A stretch of 64,000 nt of DNA from UBA7702 sp040776805 (GTDB taxonomy: Bacteria > Bacillota > Dehalobacteriia > UBA7702): positions 124,001 through 188,000 of the forward strand of contig JAXGZS010000001.1 in NCBI GenBank assembly GCA_040776805.1, read 5' to 3'. Of the stretch, positions 41,736 through 50,570 are shown in pieces. Every line of letters starts with the position of its first letter. Position 1 is the first letter of the stretch. The translations under genes were made by a program, and so were the position numbers. The notes below the pieces were generated by a model. It did not search any database and had not been told where the DNA came from. It was given only the letters and a program-made list of their open reading frames with translations.

Positions 41736-43805
41736 ATGAAGAGAGACATGAAGAGATGGATGAGCGAACAGATCGCAAACCCCAGGAAAAAACCGTTGCC
41801 GGTTTTGTCCTTTCCCGCCGTGCAGCTCATGGGAATTAGCGTAAAAGAACTGATTGCCGACAGCGACACCTACGCCAAAGGCATGAAAATGGTGGCGGAT
41901 CGGGTAGATACCGCCGCCGCCGTCAGCTTGATGGATCTTTCCGTGGAAGCGGAGTGCTTTGGCTCCAACATCGTGGTCAGCGATGACGAGGTGCCCACGG
42001 TCAGGGGAAGAGTAATCTCCTCCCAGGTGGAAGCCGACGCCTTGACCATTCCTCCCACGGGCTGCGGCCGTACCGGCGTCAATATCGACGCCATCAAAAA
42101 AGTCGTGGAATTGATCACCGACCGTCCTGTCTTTGCCGGTTGCATCGGTCCCTTCTCTTTGGCCGGTCGCCTAATGGATGTTAATGAAATCATGATCTAT
42201 TGCTATACCGAACCCCAGATGGTTCATACGGTATTGCGTAAAGTCACGGATTTCATCACCGATTACATTATGGCCTTAAAAGCAGCGGGAGCCAACGGCG
42301 TCGTCATCGCCGAACCTTTGGCCGGCATCCTCTCCCCGGACCTGGCGCAAAGCGTATCTTCTTATTATGTGCGTAAAATTGTTCATGCTGTGACCGACGA
42401 TCACTTTGTCGTGATCTATCATAACTGCGGCAACGAAGCGGGGAAGATGATTCCTTCCCTGATTTCCACCGATGCCGCCAGGTTCCATTTCGGCAACAGC
42501 GTCGATATGGAAAAGATCCTGGCGCAGATGCCGGAAGACGTTGTCGTCTTCGGCAACATCGATCCCTCCAGCGTGTTCCGTCAAGGTACACCGGAAACCG
42601 TGCGGGAAAAAACGTTGAACCTTTTGCGAAAATGCGGCAAGTATCCAAATTTCGTCATATCCTCCGGCTGCGACATTCCGCCTCTGACGCCTTGGGAAAA
42701 CATCGACGCTTTCTTTGCGGCGGTGGCGGAATATGATCGCGAAGGAATGAGCCGCGGCGAAGCCGACGCGGAAAAGAAATATCGCCGCGATATGAAACAG
42801 TGGGTCGCCGATATGATTGCCTCTCCTGTGAAAAAGCCTTTCCCGGTACTGTCCTTCCCGGTGATCCAGATGATGGGCATCTCTGTCAAAGAATTGATTA
42901 TGGACAGCCGTCTCCAGGCCATCGGCATGAAAATGATCGCCGAGCATTGCGATACCGCCGCCATCGTCAGCCAGATGGACCTTTCCATCGAAGCGGAGGC
43001 CTTTGGTTCCCATATCATCTTTTCCGATGATGAAGTACCCACGGTGACCGGGAGAATTATTTCTTCCCAGGTGGAAGCCGATGCTTTGGAAATTCCGGAG
43101 ATCGGCAGCGCCAGAATGGGGATCAATATCGCCGCCGTGGCCCGGGCCGTGAAGCTGGTCACCGACCGGCCGGTGTTTGCCGGTTGCATCGGCCCCTTCT
43201 CCTTGGCCGGACGTTTGATGGACGTCAATGAGATCATGGTCTACTGCTATACCGAACCGCAAATGGTGCATACCGTTTTGGAAAAAGTCACGGAATTCCT
43301 CATCGACTATGCCTTGGCTTATAAAGAAGCCGGCGCTCACGGCATCGTGATTGCCGAGCCTCTGGCCGGGATCCTTTCGCCGGACCTGGCGACAAAGGTT
43401 TCCGCCCGCTATGTGCGGCGCATCGTCAACGCCGTGACCGATGATGATTTCATCGTGATCTATCATAATTGTGGCAACGAAGCCGTGAAGATGCTGCCCA
43501 CAATCTTGATGTCCAACGCCGCCGGCTATCACTTCGGCAATGGCGTCGATATGAAAGAAGTTGTCCGCAAGATGCCCGAAGACGTCCTCGTCTTAGGGAA
43601 TGTCGATCCTGCCGGTGTGTTCCTCCAGGGGACGCCGGAAACGGTGCGGGCAGCCACTTTGAAAGTACTGGAAGACTGCGCGGATCATCCAAATTTTGTC
43701 ATATCCTCCGGCTGTGATATTCCGCCCCTGACGCCCTGGCAGAACATTGACACTTTCTTTGCCGCGGCAAAAGAGTTCTACGCCCAAAAAGGCAAAGAAG
43801 AATGA
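41736..43805 (+). CDS. Tandem-duplicated UroD/MtbA-family cobamide methyltransferase
   Basis: The 689-residue protein is two UroD-type domains in a row (about 1-345 and 346-689). Each half has a start R-R/K-D-M-K-x-W, PVLSFP, the block DRPVFAGCIGPFSLAGRLM, IAEPLAGILSPDLA, YHNCGNEA and SSGCDIPPLTPW. The H-x-C and later Cys are the zinc ligands of MtaA/MtbA-type enzymes, which move methyl from a methyl-corrinoid to a thiol. Both halves keep them, so both could be active. Usual family members have one domain of about 340 residues. It is monocistronic behind its own promoter. The acceptor in this probable bacterium is unknown. Confidence 0.9.
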   Translation: MKRDMKRWMSEQIANPRKKPLPVLSFPAVQLMGISVKELIADSDTYAKGMKMVADRVDTAAAVSLMDLSVEAECFGSNIVVSDDEVPTVRGRVISSQVEADALTIPPTGCGRTGVNIDAIKKVVELITDRPVFAGCIGPFSLAGRLMDVNEIMIYCYTEPQMVHTVLRKVTDFITDYIMALKAAGANGVVIAEPLAGILSPDLAQSVSSYYVRKIVHAVTDDHFVVIYHNCGNEAGKMIPSLISTDAARFHFGNSVDMEKILAQMPEDVVVFGNIDPSSVFRQGTPETVREKTLNLLRKCGKYPNFVISSGCDIPPLTPWENIDAFFAAVAEYDREGMSRGEADAEKKYRRDMKQWVADMIASPVKKPFPVLSFPVIQMMGISVKELIMDSRLQAIGMKMIAEHCDTAAIVSQMDLSIEAEAFGSHIIFSDDEVPTVTGRIISSQVEADALEIPEIGSARMGINIAAVARAVKLVTDRPVFAGCIGPFSLAGRLMDVNEIMVYCYTEPQMVHTVLEKVTEFLIDYALAYKEAGAHGIVIAEPLAGILSPDLATKVSARYVRRIVNAVTDDDFIVIYHNCGNEAVKMLPTILMSNAAGYHFGNGVDMKEVVRKMPEDVLVLGNVDPAGVFLQGTPETVRAATLKVLEDCADHPNFVISSGCDIPPLTPWQNIDTFFAAAKEFYAQKGKEE

Positions 43806-43867
43806 GCGGAAGGAAAAGAGAAAAGGCAGCTTGATAAAGGCAATAGCTTTTTCACGGATTCACGCAA

Positions 43868-43901
43868 CGCGGTTCCTGTTTGCGCAGGAACCGCGTTTTT
43901 T
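43868..43901 (+). terminator. Terminator after the double methyltransferase
   Basis: CGCGGTTCCTG and CAGGAACCGCG form an 11-bp perfect stem with TTTTTT behind it. Confidence 0.93.
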
Positions 43902-44076
43902 ACGGCTAAAAAAGAAATTTAAAAAGATCCGCCAGCCGCGGATGAAATCCTTTTTCCATGGCGGCGGATCATGATTAAAAAAATAAAGCAAAAGCATTCC
44001 TTTCATTTATGAAATGTGCTATGATAAGAAGAAGCAATATCGTGATGCAGCGATTGTGAGCAAGAGGAGAGAAAAT

Positions 44077-44937
44077 ATGGCCGTCATCCTTAGTGCGGAC
44101 CGCACCTGTGATTTAAACGAAGAGTTACTTTTGGAATATCAAATCAGCACCATACCGTATCATATCCATATTGGAGATCAAGAATATATCGACAACGTCA
44201 ACATCACACCGCCGGAAATCTTCCGCCTTTACCATGAAAAAAAGGTTTTACCCAAGACCTCCGCCATCAACACCGGAGAATATCTGGATTATTTCAGTCC
44301 GTGGGTGGAACAAGGTCACGAGGTTCTCCATTTCTGCCTTGGTGGCGCCCTTTCCAGCTCCTATCAAAACTGTGTCCTCGCCGGAGAAGAGCTGGGACAT
44401 GTTTATCCCATCAATTCCTGCAATCTTTCGGGGGCCATCGGCCTTCAGGTCATCGACGCCAGAAAAATGCTGGATGACGGCATGAACGCCGCCGCGGTGC
44501 AAAGGTATTTCAATGAAAATACTGGCTGCTATCACGGCAGTTTCATCCTGGATACCTTGGCATTTCTCCATGCCGGCGGCCGCTGCTCTTCGGTGGCGGC
44601 GCTTTCCGCCAATCTTCTGAACATCAAACCCTGCATTGTCGTGGACAACAGCACCGGCGGTATGCAGGTGGGTAAAAAGTACCGGGGCGGCCTCAGCAAA
44701 GTATTGACAAAATACGTCAAAGACGCTTTGGCGCAGTACGACGATATTCTCACCGATAAGATCATTATTGCCTATTCCAGCATCGATGGTGACACCGTCG
44801 ATCTTGTGCGCGAAGCCATTGCAAGCGTCATGCCCTTCGACCGTGTGATAGAAACCAAAGCCAGTTGTACCATATCCAGCCATTGCGGCCCCAACACTTT
44901 GGGCATCTTATTCGCCACCGCCGGCCAATCCAAATAG
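44077..44937 (+). CDS. DegV-family fatty-acid-binding protein
   Basis: This 286-residue protein has the DegV pattern: ILSADRTCDL, YHIHIGDQEYID (the early substrate region), PKTSAINTGEYLDYF, SGAIGLQVIDA and LAFLHAGGRCS. DegV/FakB proteins bind a fatty acid and present it to the FakA kinase. ATG 44077 follows AGAGGAG. The gene ends with TAG (44935-44937), and an in-frame TGA follows three codons later. Confidence 0.9.
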   Translation: MAVILSADRTCDLNEELLLEYQISTIPYHIHIGDQEYIDNVNITPPEIFRLYHEKKVLPKTSAINTGEYLDYFSPWVEQGHEVLHFCLGGALSSSYQNCVLAGEELGHVYPINSCNLSGAIGLQVIDARKMLDDGMNAAAVQRYFNENTGCYHGSFILDTLAFLHAGGRCSSVAALSANLLNIKPCIVVDNSTGGMQVGKKYRGGLSKVLTKYVKDALAQYDDILTDKIIIAYSSIDGDTVDLVREAIASVMPFDRVIETKASCTISSHCGPNTLGILFATAGQSK

Positions 44938-44945
44938 GAGTCATC

Positions 44946-46094
44946 ATGAATTATTCGCAACTGTTTTACCCGCCCCGCATGGCGGTGGGTCCCGGTAGTA
45001 TAGAAGCCATCATTAACTTTACCATAGAAGAAAACCTTACCAATGCCCTCATTGTAACCGACGCCAGGCTGGCGGTTTCTCCGATTATGACCGCAGTGAC
45101 GGAAGTATTGAAAAAGGCGGGGGTGCTTTATGTGGTTTTCGATGGGGTGGTGCCGGATCCCGGCTTTGATACGGCAGATAAAGCAGCTGCTCTCTGCAAA
45201 AAGCACCGCTGTGACCATTTAATTGCCATAGGCGGTGGTTCTCCTATCGATGTTGCCAAGGCCACCTCAATTGTGGCCACCAACGGCGGTTCGATCCGTA
45301 ATTACGTCGGCGTCAACCGTTCTGTCCGGCAGGGCGCGCCGGTGATTGCCGTGAATACTACAGCGGGGTCAGGCTCTGAGGTCACCCAGGCCTACGTTCT
45401 CACTGATGAAACCGGGGCCAAAAGAGTCTCCAGCGACTGTCACTGCCTGGTGCGCCTTGCCGTTAGCGATCCCTGTACCATGCTGGATCTGCCCTTAGCC
45501 CTTACCGCGGCCACGGGGATGGACGCCCTTTCCCATGCGGTAGAAGCTTATTGTTCCAGCAACCATAATCCCTATACCGACGGTCTGGCCCTTAAAGCCG
45601 TTGGTCTCGTAGGTTCTTGTTTACCGAAAGTTCTCGAGTACCCCCGGGATCTTGCTGCCCGCACCGATATGTGTTGGGCGGCAACCATGGCCGGCTGTGC
45701 CTTTTCCAACAGCGGTCTTGGTTTGATCCACGCCATCGGCCATCAGATTCAGAATCTTTATCCCATTCCCCACGGTCAGGCTGTGGGTTTGATCATGCCC
45801 TATGTCGTTGATTTCCACCGTCGGTTCATCGGTAACCGCATCGTTGACCTCGGTGCGGCCCTCGGTCTCGACGACAGCGCAACGGTGGGGGCTCGTACGG
45901 TGCATCGCCTCCATTGGCTGGTGACCGAAGTCAATATGCCGACGTTGCAGGAGATCGGTTTTCAGGTCTCTGATATCGGTCCTCTGGCAAAGAGGGTGAT
46001 GAGCGAAGCGACACTGGCCACCAACGCGATGCAACCTGCTGTTGAAGAAGTGGAGGAAATCATCTTAAGAGCCTATCGGAATGATTTACAGTAG
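44946..46094 (+). CDS. Iron-containing alcohol dehydrogenase
   Basis: This 382-residue group III dehydrogenase has GGGSPIDVAK (NAD site), NTTAGSGSEVTQ, the metal ligands DALSHAVEAYCS and GLIHAIGHQIQNLYPIPHG, and the C-terminal EVEEIILRAY. It interconverts an aldehyde or ketone and alcohol with NAD(P)H. It starts 8 bases after degV; GGAG of the degV end serves as RBS. The substrate is unknown. It ends with TAG (46092-46094), then TAA nine codons later. Confidence 0.93.
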   Translation: MNYSQLFYPPRMAVGPGSIEAIINFTIEENLTNALIVTDARLAVSPIMTAVTEVLKKAGVLYVVFDGVVPDPGFDTADKAAALCKKHRCDHLIAIGGGSPIDVAKATSIVATNGGSIRNYVGVNRSVRQGAPVIAVNTTAGSGSEVTQAYVLTDETGAKRVSSDCHCLVRLAVSDPCTMLDLPLALTAATGMDALSHAVEAYCSSNHNPYTDGLALKAVGLVGSCLPKVLEYPRDLAARTDMCWAATMAGCAFSNSGLGLIHAIGHQIQNLYPIPHGQAVGLIMPYVVDFHRRFIGNRIVDLGAALGLDDSATVGARTVHRLHWLVTEVNMPTLQEIGFQVSDIGPLAKRVMSEATLATNAMQPAVEEVEEIILRAYRNDLQ

Positions 46095-46143
46095 CGCGGC
46101 TTTCTGATGCCTGGATCCATTTAAAATACGGTTTTTTGATCAA

Positions 46144-46215
46144 ACAAGGGGAATGATCTCTCAAAGCAGCTTTCTTCGTTGCTGTTTTGCCGCTCTAAGA
46201 AATCATTCCCCTTGT
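46144..46215. terminator. Long hairpin between alcohol dehydrogenase and U32 peptidase genes
   Basis: Fourteen-base arms ACAAGGGGAATGAT / ATCATTCCCCTTGT are perfectly complementary around a 44-base inner part with its own CAGC...GCTG stem, then TTTATTTT. It can serve both convergent genes. Confidence 0.75.
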
Positions 46216-46221
46216 TTTATT

Positions 46222-48069
46222 TTATTTTTCGGCGAAAAGCGGGGCCAGGGGTTGTTTGACCAATTCCTTTATGGCTTTTATCAGCTGTTCCACAGATTTG
46301 CCCTCCGTTGTTGCGGTCAAAGCGCTGAGGTAAATTTCGGTGATGGCGGCGGTGGTGGCCGCGTCGTAAAAAGTGGCGTCGATGGTGACGGTTTTTACCC
46401 CCGCCGCCGCAATGGACGGCAGTTGGGCCACGGCGCAGCGCTCAAAAGGCGCGAAAAGGTGGGTTTGACAAAAACAGTCCGTCATGACGCGGTAGCGTTG
46501 ACCGATCCTGTCCGTTAAAAACAGCGCCGTATCCCTGCAAGCGCGTTTTTCCGGCGGGCAGACTTTGTCTGCCTGTAAGCAGAGGTCGCTGACCATGCCG
46601 CAGAGGGGGCCTTGGATCAAAATCTCTGTGGGCGCGTTCCGGACTAAGGTTTTTAAATCCACAGGGCAAAGTTCCGTGGAGAGGACGGCGGCTTCGGCGC
46701 CGGCGGCGAGAACCGCGGCAATCGCCTGATGATTGGTGAGGTTCAGTCCCTCTCCGGCAATGAGGGAGACCTCTCCCTTTTGGGCAAAGTAGCCCAAGGA
46801 ACCCAAATCGTGGACGATGAGAGCATCTCCGGCGCAGGCCCGCTGCTCTTCAAAGTAGCGCTCACGGTAAGAAGCGTTCTTTTCCGTGAGGACGAGAGGC
46901 AATTCCAAGCGCAGTGTCGCGCCGTGGCCATGAACAATGGACGCAGCGTCGCCTAAGGCTTTTTCTGTCCAATCAAAGGAATGCTGGCAAAAGGGAGCCA
47001 AGGCCACGGTGAGGGCGTTGGCGCCGGCCTCCACCGCCGCGGTTAATGTTTCTAGGTCGTGTACCTTGACCGCAAGCTGCGGCCTTGGCAGATTCTCCCC
47101 GGAGGGCGCCGGGGACTTAGGGGAAGGCATCTGGTCAATGGTGTGAAAACGGTGATCGCCGCTGACAAAACCGGGTTCGCGACTGCCCCCCGGGTCCACA
47201 TCGGCGCGGCGGATCCCACGGTAGAGACCGCCGCTGCAAAAGTCCCGGACCCGGTATTTCAAAAGACGCTCTTTGAGCTCTTCTTTGGGTGCGGTATGGT
47301 CGATGGCCGCCCGATAGACGGATACGAGATGGGCGATGTAAGCGCTTTCGCGCATACGGCCCTCAATTTTCAGGCTGGTGATACCGGCGGCGGCCAAATC
47401 GTCGATGGCGTCGATCAGCGCGAGATCCTTTTGGGCCAGCAGATAGCCGGAGGATTCCCTGTTCCCCAGGGTATAATGCCAGCGGCACGGTTTCAGGCAG
47501 CTGCCACGGTTGCCGCTCATGGCCGCAAAACCGGAAAGCCGGCATTGCCCTTCGTGGCTGACGCAGGCATCGCCGTGAATAAAATATTCAAGCTCCATAT
47601 CGCATTGGTCATGGATGGCGGCGATCTCCGCCAAAGTCACATTGCGTGACAGCACGGCCCGACTGATCCCCATTCCCCGTAATGCCCGTAGGGTCTCAGC
47701 ATTGTTGGCCCCCATCTGTACGGAGCTGTGCCGCGCCACGGTCAGCCCCAGCTCTGCGGCGACTTTAAGTAAGCCCAGATCCTGTACGATCAGAGCGTCC
47801 ACATGGAGTTCCTGTAAAAAAAGGAGATATTCCCGTAACGCGTCCAGTTCGTTCTCGAAAATCAGGCTGTTGACCGTAACGTAAAGTTTTTTACCGTCCC
47901 CGTGGGCGGTTTCCACGGCAAGGCGCAGCGTATTATCGTCGAAGTGAAAATCGTCGCGCAAAAGCCGCATATGATATTGTTTGCCCCCGACATAAACGGC
48001 ATCGGCGCCCCGATCTATGGCGGCCTTCAGCGTTTTAAGATTGCCGGCGGGCGCTAATAATTCAAGCAT
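46222..48069 (-). CDS. Peptidase U32 family protein with C-terminal DUF3656
   Basis: The 615-residue protein opens LELLAPAGNLKTLKAAIDRGADAVYVGG (in two conserved pieces, LLAPAGN and GADAVYVGG) and contains EYFIHGDACVSHEGQCRLSG with CxxxC-type Cys and NRGSCLKPCRW. These are U32 peptidase features with the collagenase-like/RlhA-type iron-sulfur motif. Some relatives hydroxylate 23S rRNA or tRNA using prephenate-dependent chemistry. ATG 48069 has GAGG 6 bases before. Confidence 0.9.
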   Translation of the reverse strand: MLELLAPAGNLKTLKAAIDRGADAVYVGGKQYHMRLLRDDFHFDDNTLRLAVETAHGDGKKLYVTVNSLIFENELDALREYLLFLQELHVDALIVQDLGLLKVAAELGLTVARHSSVQMGANNAETLRALRGMGISRAVLSRNVTLAEIAAIHDQCDMELEYFIHGDACVSHEGQCRLSGFAAMSGNRGSCLKPCRWHYTLGNRESSGYLLAQKDLALIDAIDDLAAAGITSLKIEGRMRESAYIAHLVSVYRAAIDHTAPKEELKERLLKYRVRDFCSGGLYRGIRRADVDPGGSREPGFVSGDHRFHTIDQMPSPKSPAPSGENLPRPQLAVKVHDLETLTAAVEAGANALTVALAPFCQHSFDWTEKALGDAASIVHGHGATLRLELPLVLTEKNASYRERYFEEQRACAGDALIVHDLGSLGYFAQKGEVSLIAGEGLNLTNHQAIAAVLAAGAEAAVLSTELCPVDLKTLVRNAPTEILIQGPLCGMVSDLCLQADKVCPPEKRACRDTALFLTDRIGQRYRVMTDCFCQTHLFAPFERCAVAQLPSIAAAGVKTVTIDATFYDAATTAAITEIYLSALTATTEGKSVEQLIKAIKELVKQPLAPLFAEK

Positions 48070-48075
48070 GAGCAA

Positions 48076-48574
48076 CCTCGCATTCTCCTTTATTTTAGCA
48101 TGCGGCCCCTAAAATGACAATTGCCATTTTAACGTTCATGGTTCTGCTCCAGCCAATAAACCCCTGCCATGCGCATGGAAGGCAAATGATCCAAAATATT
48201 GCCTCACTTGTTATATATAGAAGGGTTAGCTATGGCAGAAAGGCAAAGCGATGAAGAGGTCCATCAAACCAATCGTTTTGCGCCATAAGGAGGCGCAAGC
48301 ATCTTATCCTTTTCGTGCTTAAACATAAAAGGGAACAACCGCTTCTTTGACGGGAGGTTATGATTTGTAAAGGTTTACGTTGCGCGCCATATGCGTTATA
48401 ATGATAAAAAGAAGTACTGCTTTGGTCTTGATCGATGAAAAACCAACCCCGCCGGATCAGGGAGAATAGGTGCCCTCTCTGCAAAATCCAATCTATGTTA
48501 TGGGGAAGCGGGAACTTGAAAAATAGAAGAAAAAGTCAACGAGGATAAAGGGAAAACAGGGGGAAGGTGAAAAA
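48076..48574. other. 500-base gap: a promoter, otherwise nothing recognised
   Basis: The only clear signal is a plus-strand promoter: TTTACG (48374-48379), 17 bases, TATAAT (48397-48402). Downstream leader bases TGATC (around 48428) and GATCA (around 48458) can pair, and AGGGAG/CTCTCT-type bases form a small stem. I see no riboswitch class or gene. Confidence 0.5.
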
Positions 48575-49096
48575 ATGGAGCGTTTGGATTATCCGTCGAT
48601 TGCGGAATTGCCCAGGGGAAAATTGCTTGCGCTGATCACGGATTTTTCTAAAAATTGGCTGGCCATGGACGGGGTTTGGTTTCAGTCCATCGAGGAAAAA
48701 TATGGGATGGACGAGGCCATGGAGCAGGATGCGGCGGCCTGGGTCCGGTATACCGTGGTTGAGGCCAACCGGATCAAGGGGTTTTTGGGTCTCCCCGAGC
48801 GGAGCGGGCTGGATGGTTTGGGCCAGGCCCTGCGCTTTCGCATGTACGCGCCGTTGAACGAGGATTCTGTGGAAATCGAAGGCGATACCCTGATCTACCG
48901 GGTCCATTCCTGCCGAGTGCAGACGGCCCGAGCCCGCAAGGGAATGGCCTTCCATCCCTGCAAATCTGTGGGTATGATCGAATACGCGGGGTTCGCCCGA
49001 ACCATTGACGAGAGGATTGCCACGGAATGTCTCAGTTGTTACCCGGATCTTACCGATGAGCGTTATGCCTGTATCTGGAAATTCACACTCAAATAA
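48575..49096 (+). CDS. DUF6125-like protein with conserved Cys/His cluster
   Basis: This 173-residue soluble protein starts with helices (LPRGKLLALITDFSKNWLAMDGVWF) and ends with HPCKSVGMIEYAGFARTIDER and ECLSCYPD, a likely metal- or substrate-binding set H-x-C...E...C-x2-C. The layout matches DUF6125 proteins of anaerobes; the function is unknown. The RBS GGGGGAAGG precedes ATG 48575. The NUDIX gene follows after 27 bases. Confidence 0.65.
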   Translation: MERLDYPSIAELPRGKLLALITDFSKNWLAMDGVWFQSIEEKYGMDEAMEQDAAAWVRYTVVEANRIKGFLGLPERSGLDGLGQALRFRMYAPLNEDSVEIEGDTLIYRVHSCRVQTARARKGMAFHPCKSVGMIEYAGFARTIDERIATECLSCYPDLTDERYACIWKFTLK

Positions 49097-49123
49097 ACAA
49101 AAAAGCAGAGGGGAGGGAAGGCT

Positions 49124-49696
49124 TTGATAGAATGGAATCCGTTGACAGATTTGATCGAATCCTTTGAACCCGGCTGCACCCAGGAACGCCGTGATCAAGA
49201 AGCCATGCTTTTTTATCTGGCGACGTTTGAAGACTTATTGACCCGGGAAAACCCCCTGCTGCATGTTACCGTTTCCGCCTGGACGATGAATCCCCGCCGT
49301 GATCAGGTGCTGATGGTTTATCACAACATTTATCAGGCCTGGTCCTGGGTGGGCGGTCATGCCGACGGCGATAGGGATCTGATCTCCGTAGCCGAAAGGG
49401 AGCTCACCGAAGAAACGGGGTTAAAGGAGTTTCGCCTCGTCTCACCAGCGCCGCTTTCCCTGGAAATCCTCGGTGTGCAAGGCCATGAAAAGCAGGAAGC
49501 ATACGTATCATCCCATTTGCACCTCAATGTCACCTATTTTTTTGAAGCCCCTCAGCACCAGCCTCTAAAGGTGAAGCCCGACGAAAACGCCGGCGTCGCC
49601 TGGCGCGGTGTCGCCGCGGTGCGAGAGGATCAAAGGGAAAAGCACATGCAGAAGATCTATCAGAAGCTCCTTTGCCGCGTGGCGGCGATGTCTTAG
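49124..49696 (+). CDS. NUDIX hydrolase
   Basis: This 190-residue hydrolase has a NUDIX box, GHADGDRDLISVAERELTEETG (G-x5-E-x7-R-E-x2-E-E-x-G variant in two parts: GGHADGDRDL and ERELTEETG). Family members cleave nucleoside diphosphates linked to other groups. The start is TTG 49124 behind GGGAGGG. The gene ends with TAG (49694-49696), and the same frame stays open for 19 codons to the ATG of the SDR gene. Confidence 0.88.
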   Translation: MIEWNPLTDLIESFEPGCTQERRDQEAMLFYLATFEDLLTRENPLLHVTVSAWTMNPRRDQVLMVYHNIYQAWSWVGGHADGDRDLISVAERELTEETGLKEFRLVSPAPLSLEILGVQGHEKQEAYVSSHLHLNVTYFFEAPQHQPLKVKPDENAGVAWRGVAAVREDQREKHMQKIYQKLLCRVAAMS

Positions 49697-49753
49697 AAGA
49701 CGCTCTTTTTTGATCGGCGCGGCAAAACCAAGAAACACAAAGGAAACACAACC

Positions 49754-50485
49754 ATGGAACATGAAAACAGCAGAACAAGGGTTTTGATCACAGGAGCCTC
49801 CCGGGGCATCGGCTACGCCATGGCCGCGTTATTCGCCCAGAAGGGCTATTTCGTCTGCGCCAATTATCATCATCATGTGGAGCCCCTCCGCTTACTTGCC
49901 GAAACCGCGGCGGCAGAGGGTCATACGATCTTACCCCTTTACGGCGACGTCTCAGAGGCAGAGGATGTGAAGCGGCTGATGGAAGCAGCCGGAGACGTGG
50001 AGATTCTGATCAACAATGCCGGTATCGCCCAAACAAAACAGTTCATCGACCTGACGGAAGAGGATTGGGATGCGATGATGACGGTAAATCTGAAATCCGC
50101 CTATCTTTGCAGCCGCAGCGTACTGCCTCATATGATCCGACAAAAAAAAGGCAAGATCATCAACCTTTCCTCGATTTGGGGTGTCACCGGGGGCGCTTGC
50201 GAAGTCCACTATTCCGCGGCCAAAGCGGGGCTCATCGGTTTCACCAAAGCCTTGGCCAAAGAAATGGCGCCTTCCGGGATTCAGGTGAACTGTATTGCTC
50301 CCGGTGTCATCGAAACCGATATGACTGCTACATTACGCGGCGCCGATCGCGAGGTGGTGCTTGCGGAAACGCCTTTGGGTGTCATCGGCCTGCCTCATGA
50401 TGTTGCCGCCGCCGCCTTGTTTTTGGCGGAAGATACCTTTATCACCGGGGAAGTGCTGAATATCAACGGTGGTTTTCATATGTAA
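49754..50485 (+). CDS. SDR-family oxidoreductase (FabG-like)
   Basis: This 243-residue short-chain dehydrogenase has the TGASRGIGYAMA cofactor motif, NNAGIAQ, the catalytic Ser-Tyr-Lys (NLSSIWG, YSAAKAG) and C-terminal FITGEVLNINGG. It resembles 3-oxoacyl-ACP reductase, but it is apart from a fatty-acid cluster, so the substrate is open. RBS AAAGGA lies about 10 bases before ATG 49754. It is in frame with the preceding NUDIX gene across a TAG. Confidence 0.92.
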   Translation: MEHENSRTRVLITGASRGIGYAMAALFAQKGYFVCANYHHHVEPLRLLAETAAAEGHTILPLYGDVSEAEDVKRLMEAAGDVEILINNAGIAQTKQFIDLTEEDWDAMMTVNLKSAYLCSRSVLPHMIRQKKGKIINLSSIWGVTGGACEVHYSAAKAGLIGFTKALAKEMAPSGIQVNCIAPGVIETDMTATLRGADREVVLAETPLGVIGLPHDVAAAALFLAEDTFITGEVLNINGGFHM

Positions 50486-50496
50486 AGGATCCTGTG

Positions 50497-50549
50497 AAAA
50501 GCGGGTGTGCCAAAAGTCGTTTTTAGACTTTGGCACACCCGCTTTTTGC
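50497..50549. terminator. Bidirectional terminator after the SDR gene
   Basis: AAAAGCGGGTGTGCCAAA-type arms pair with TTTGGCACACCCGCTTTTT around GTTTTTA. Both strands end in T runs, serving the SDR gene and the convergent EamA gene. Confidence 0.93.
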
Positions 50550-50570
50550 GGTGTCTCGCAATGTATTTCA

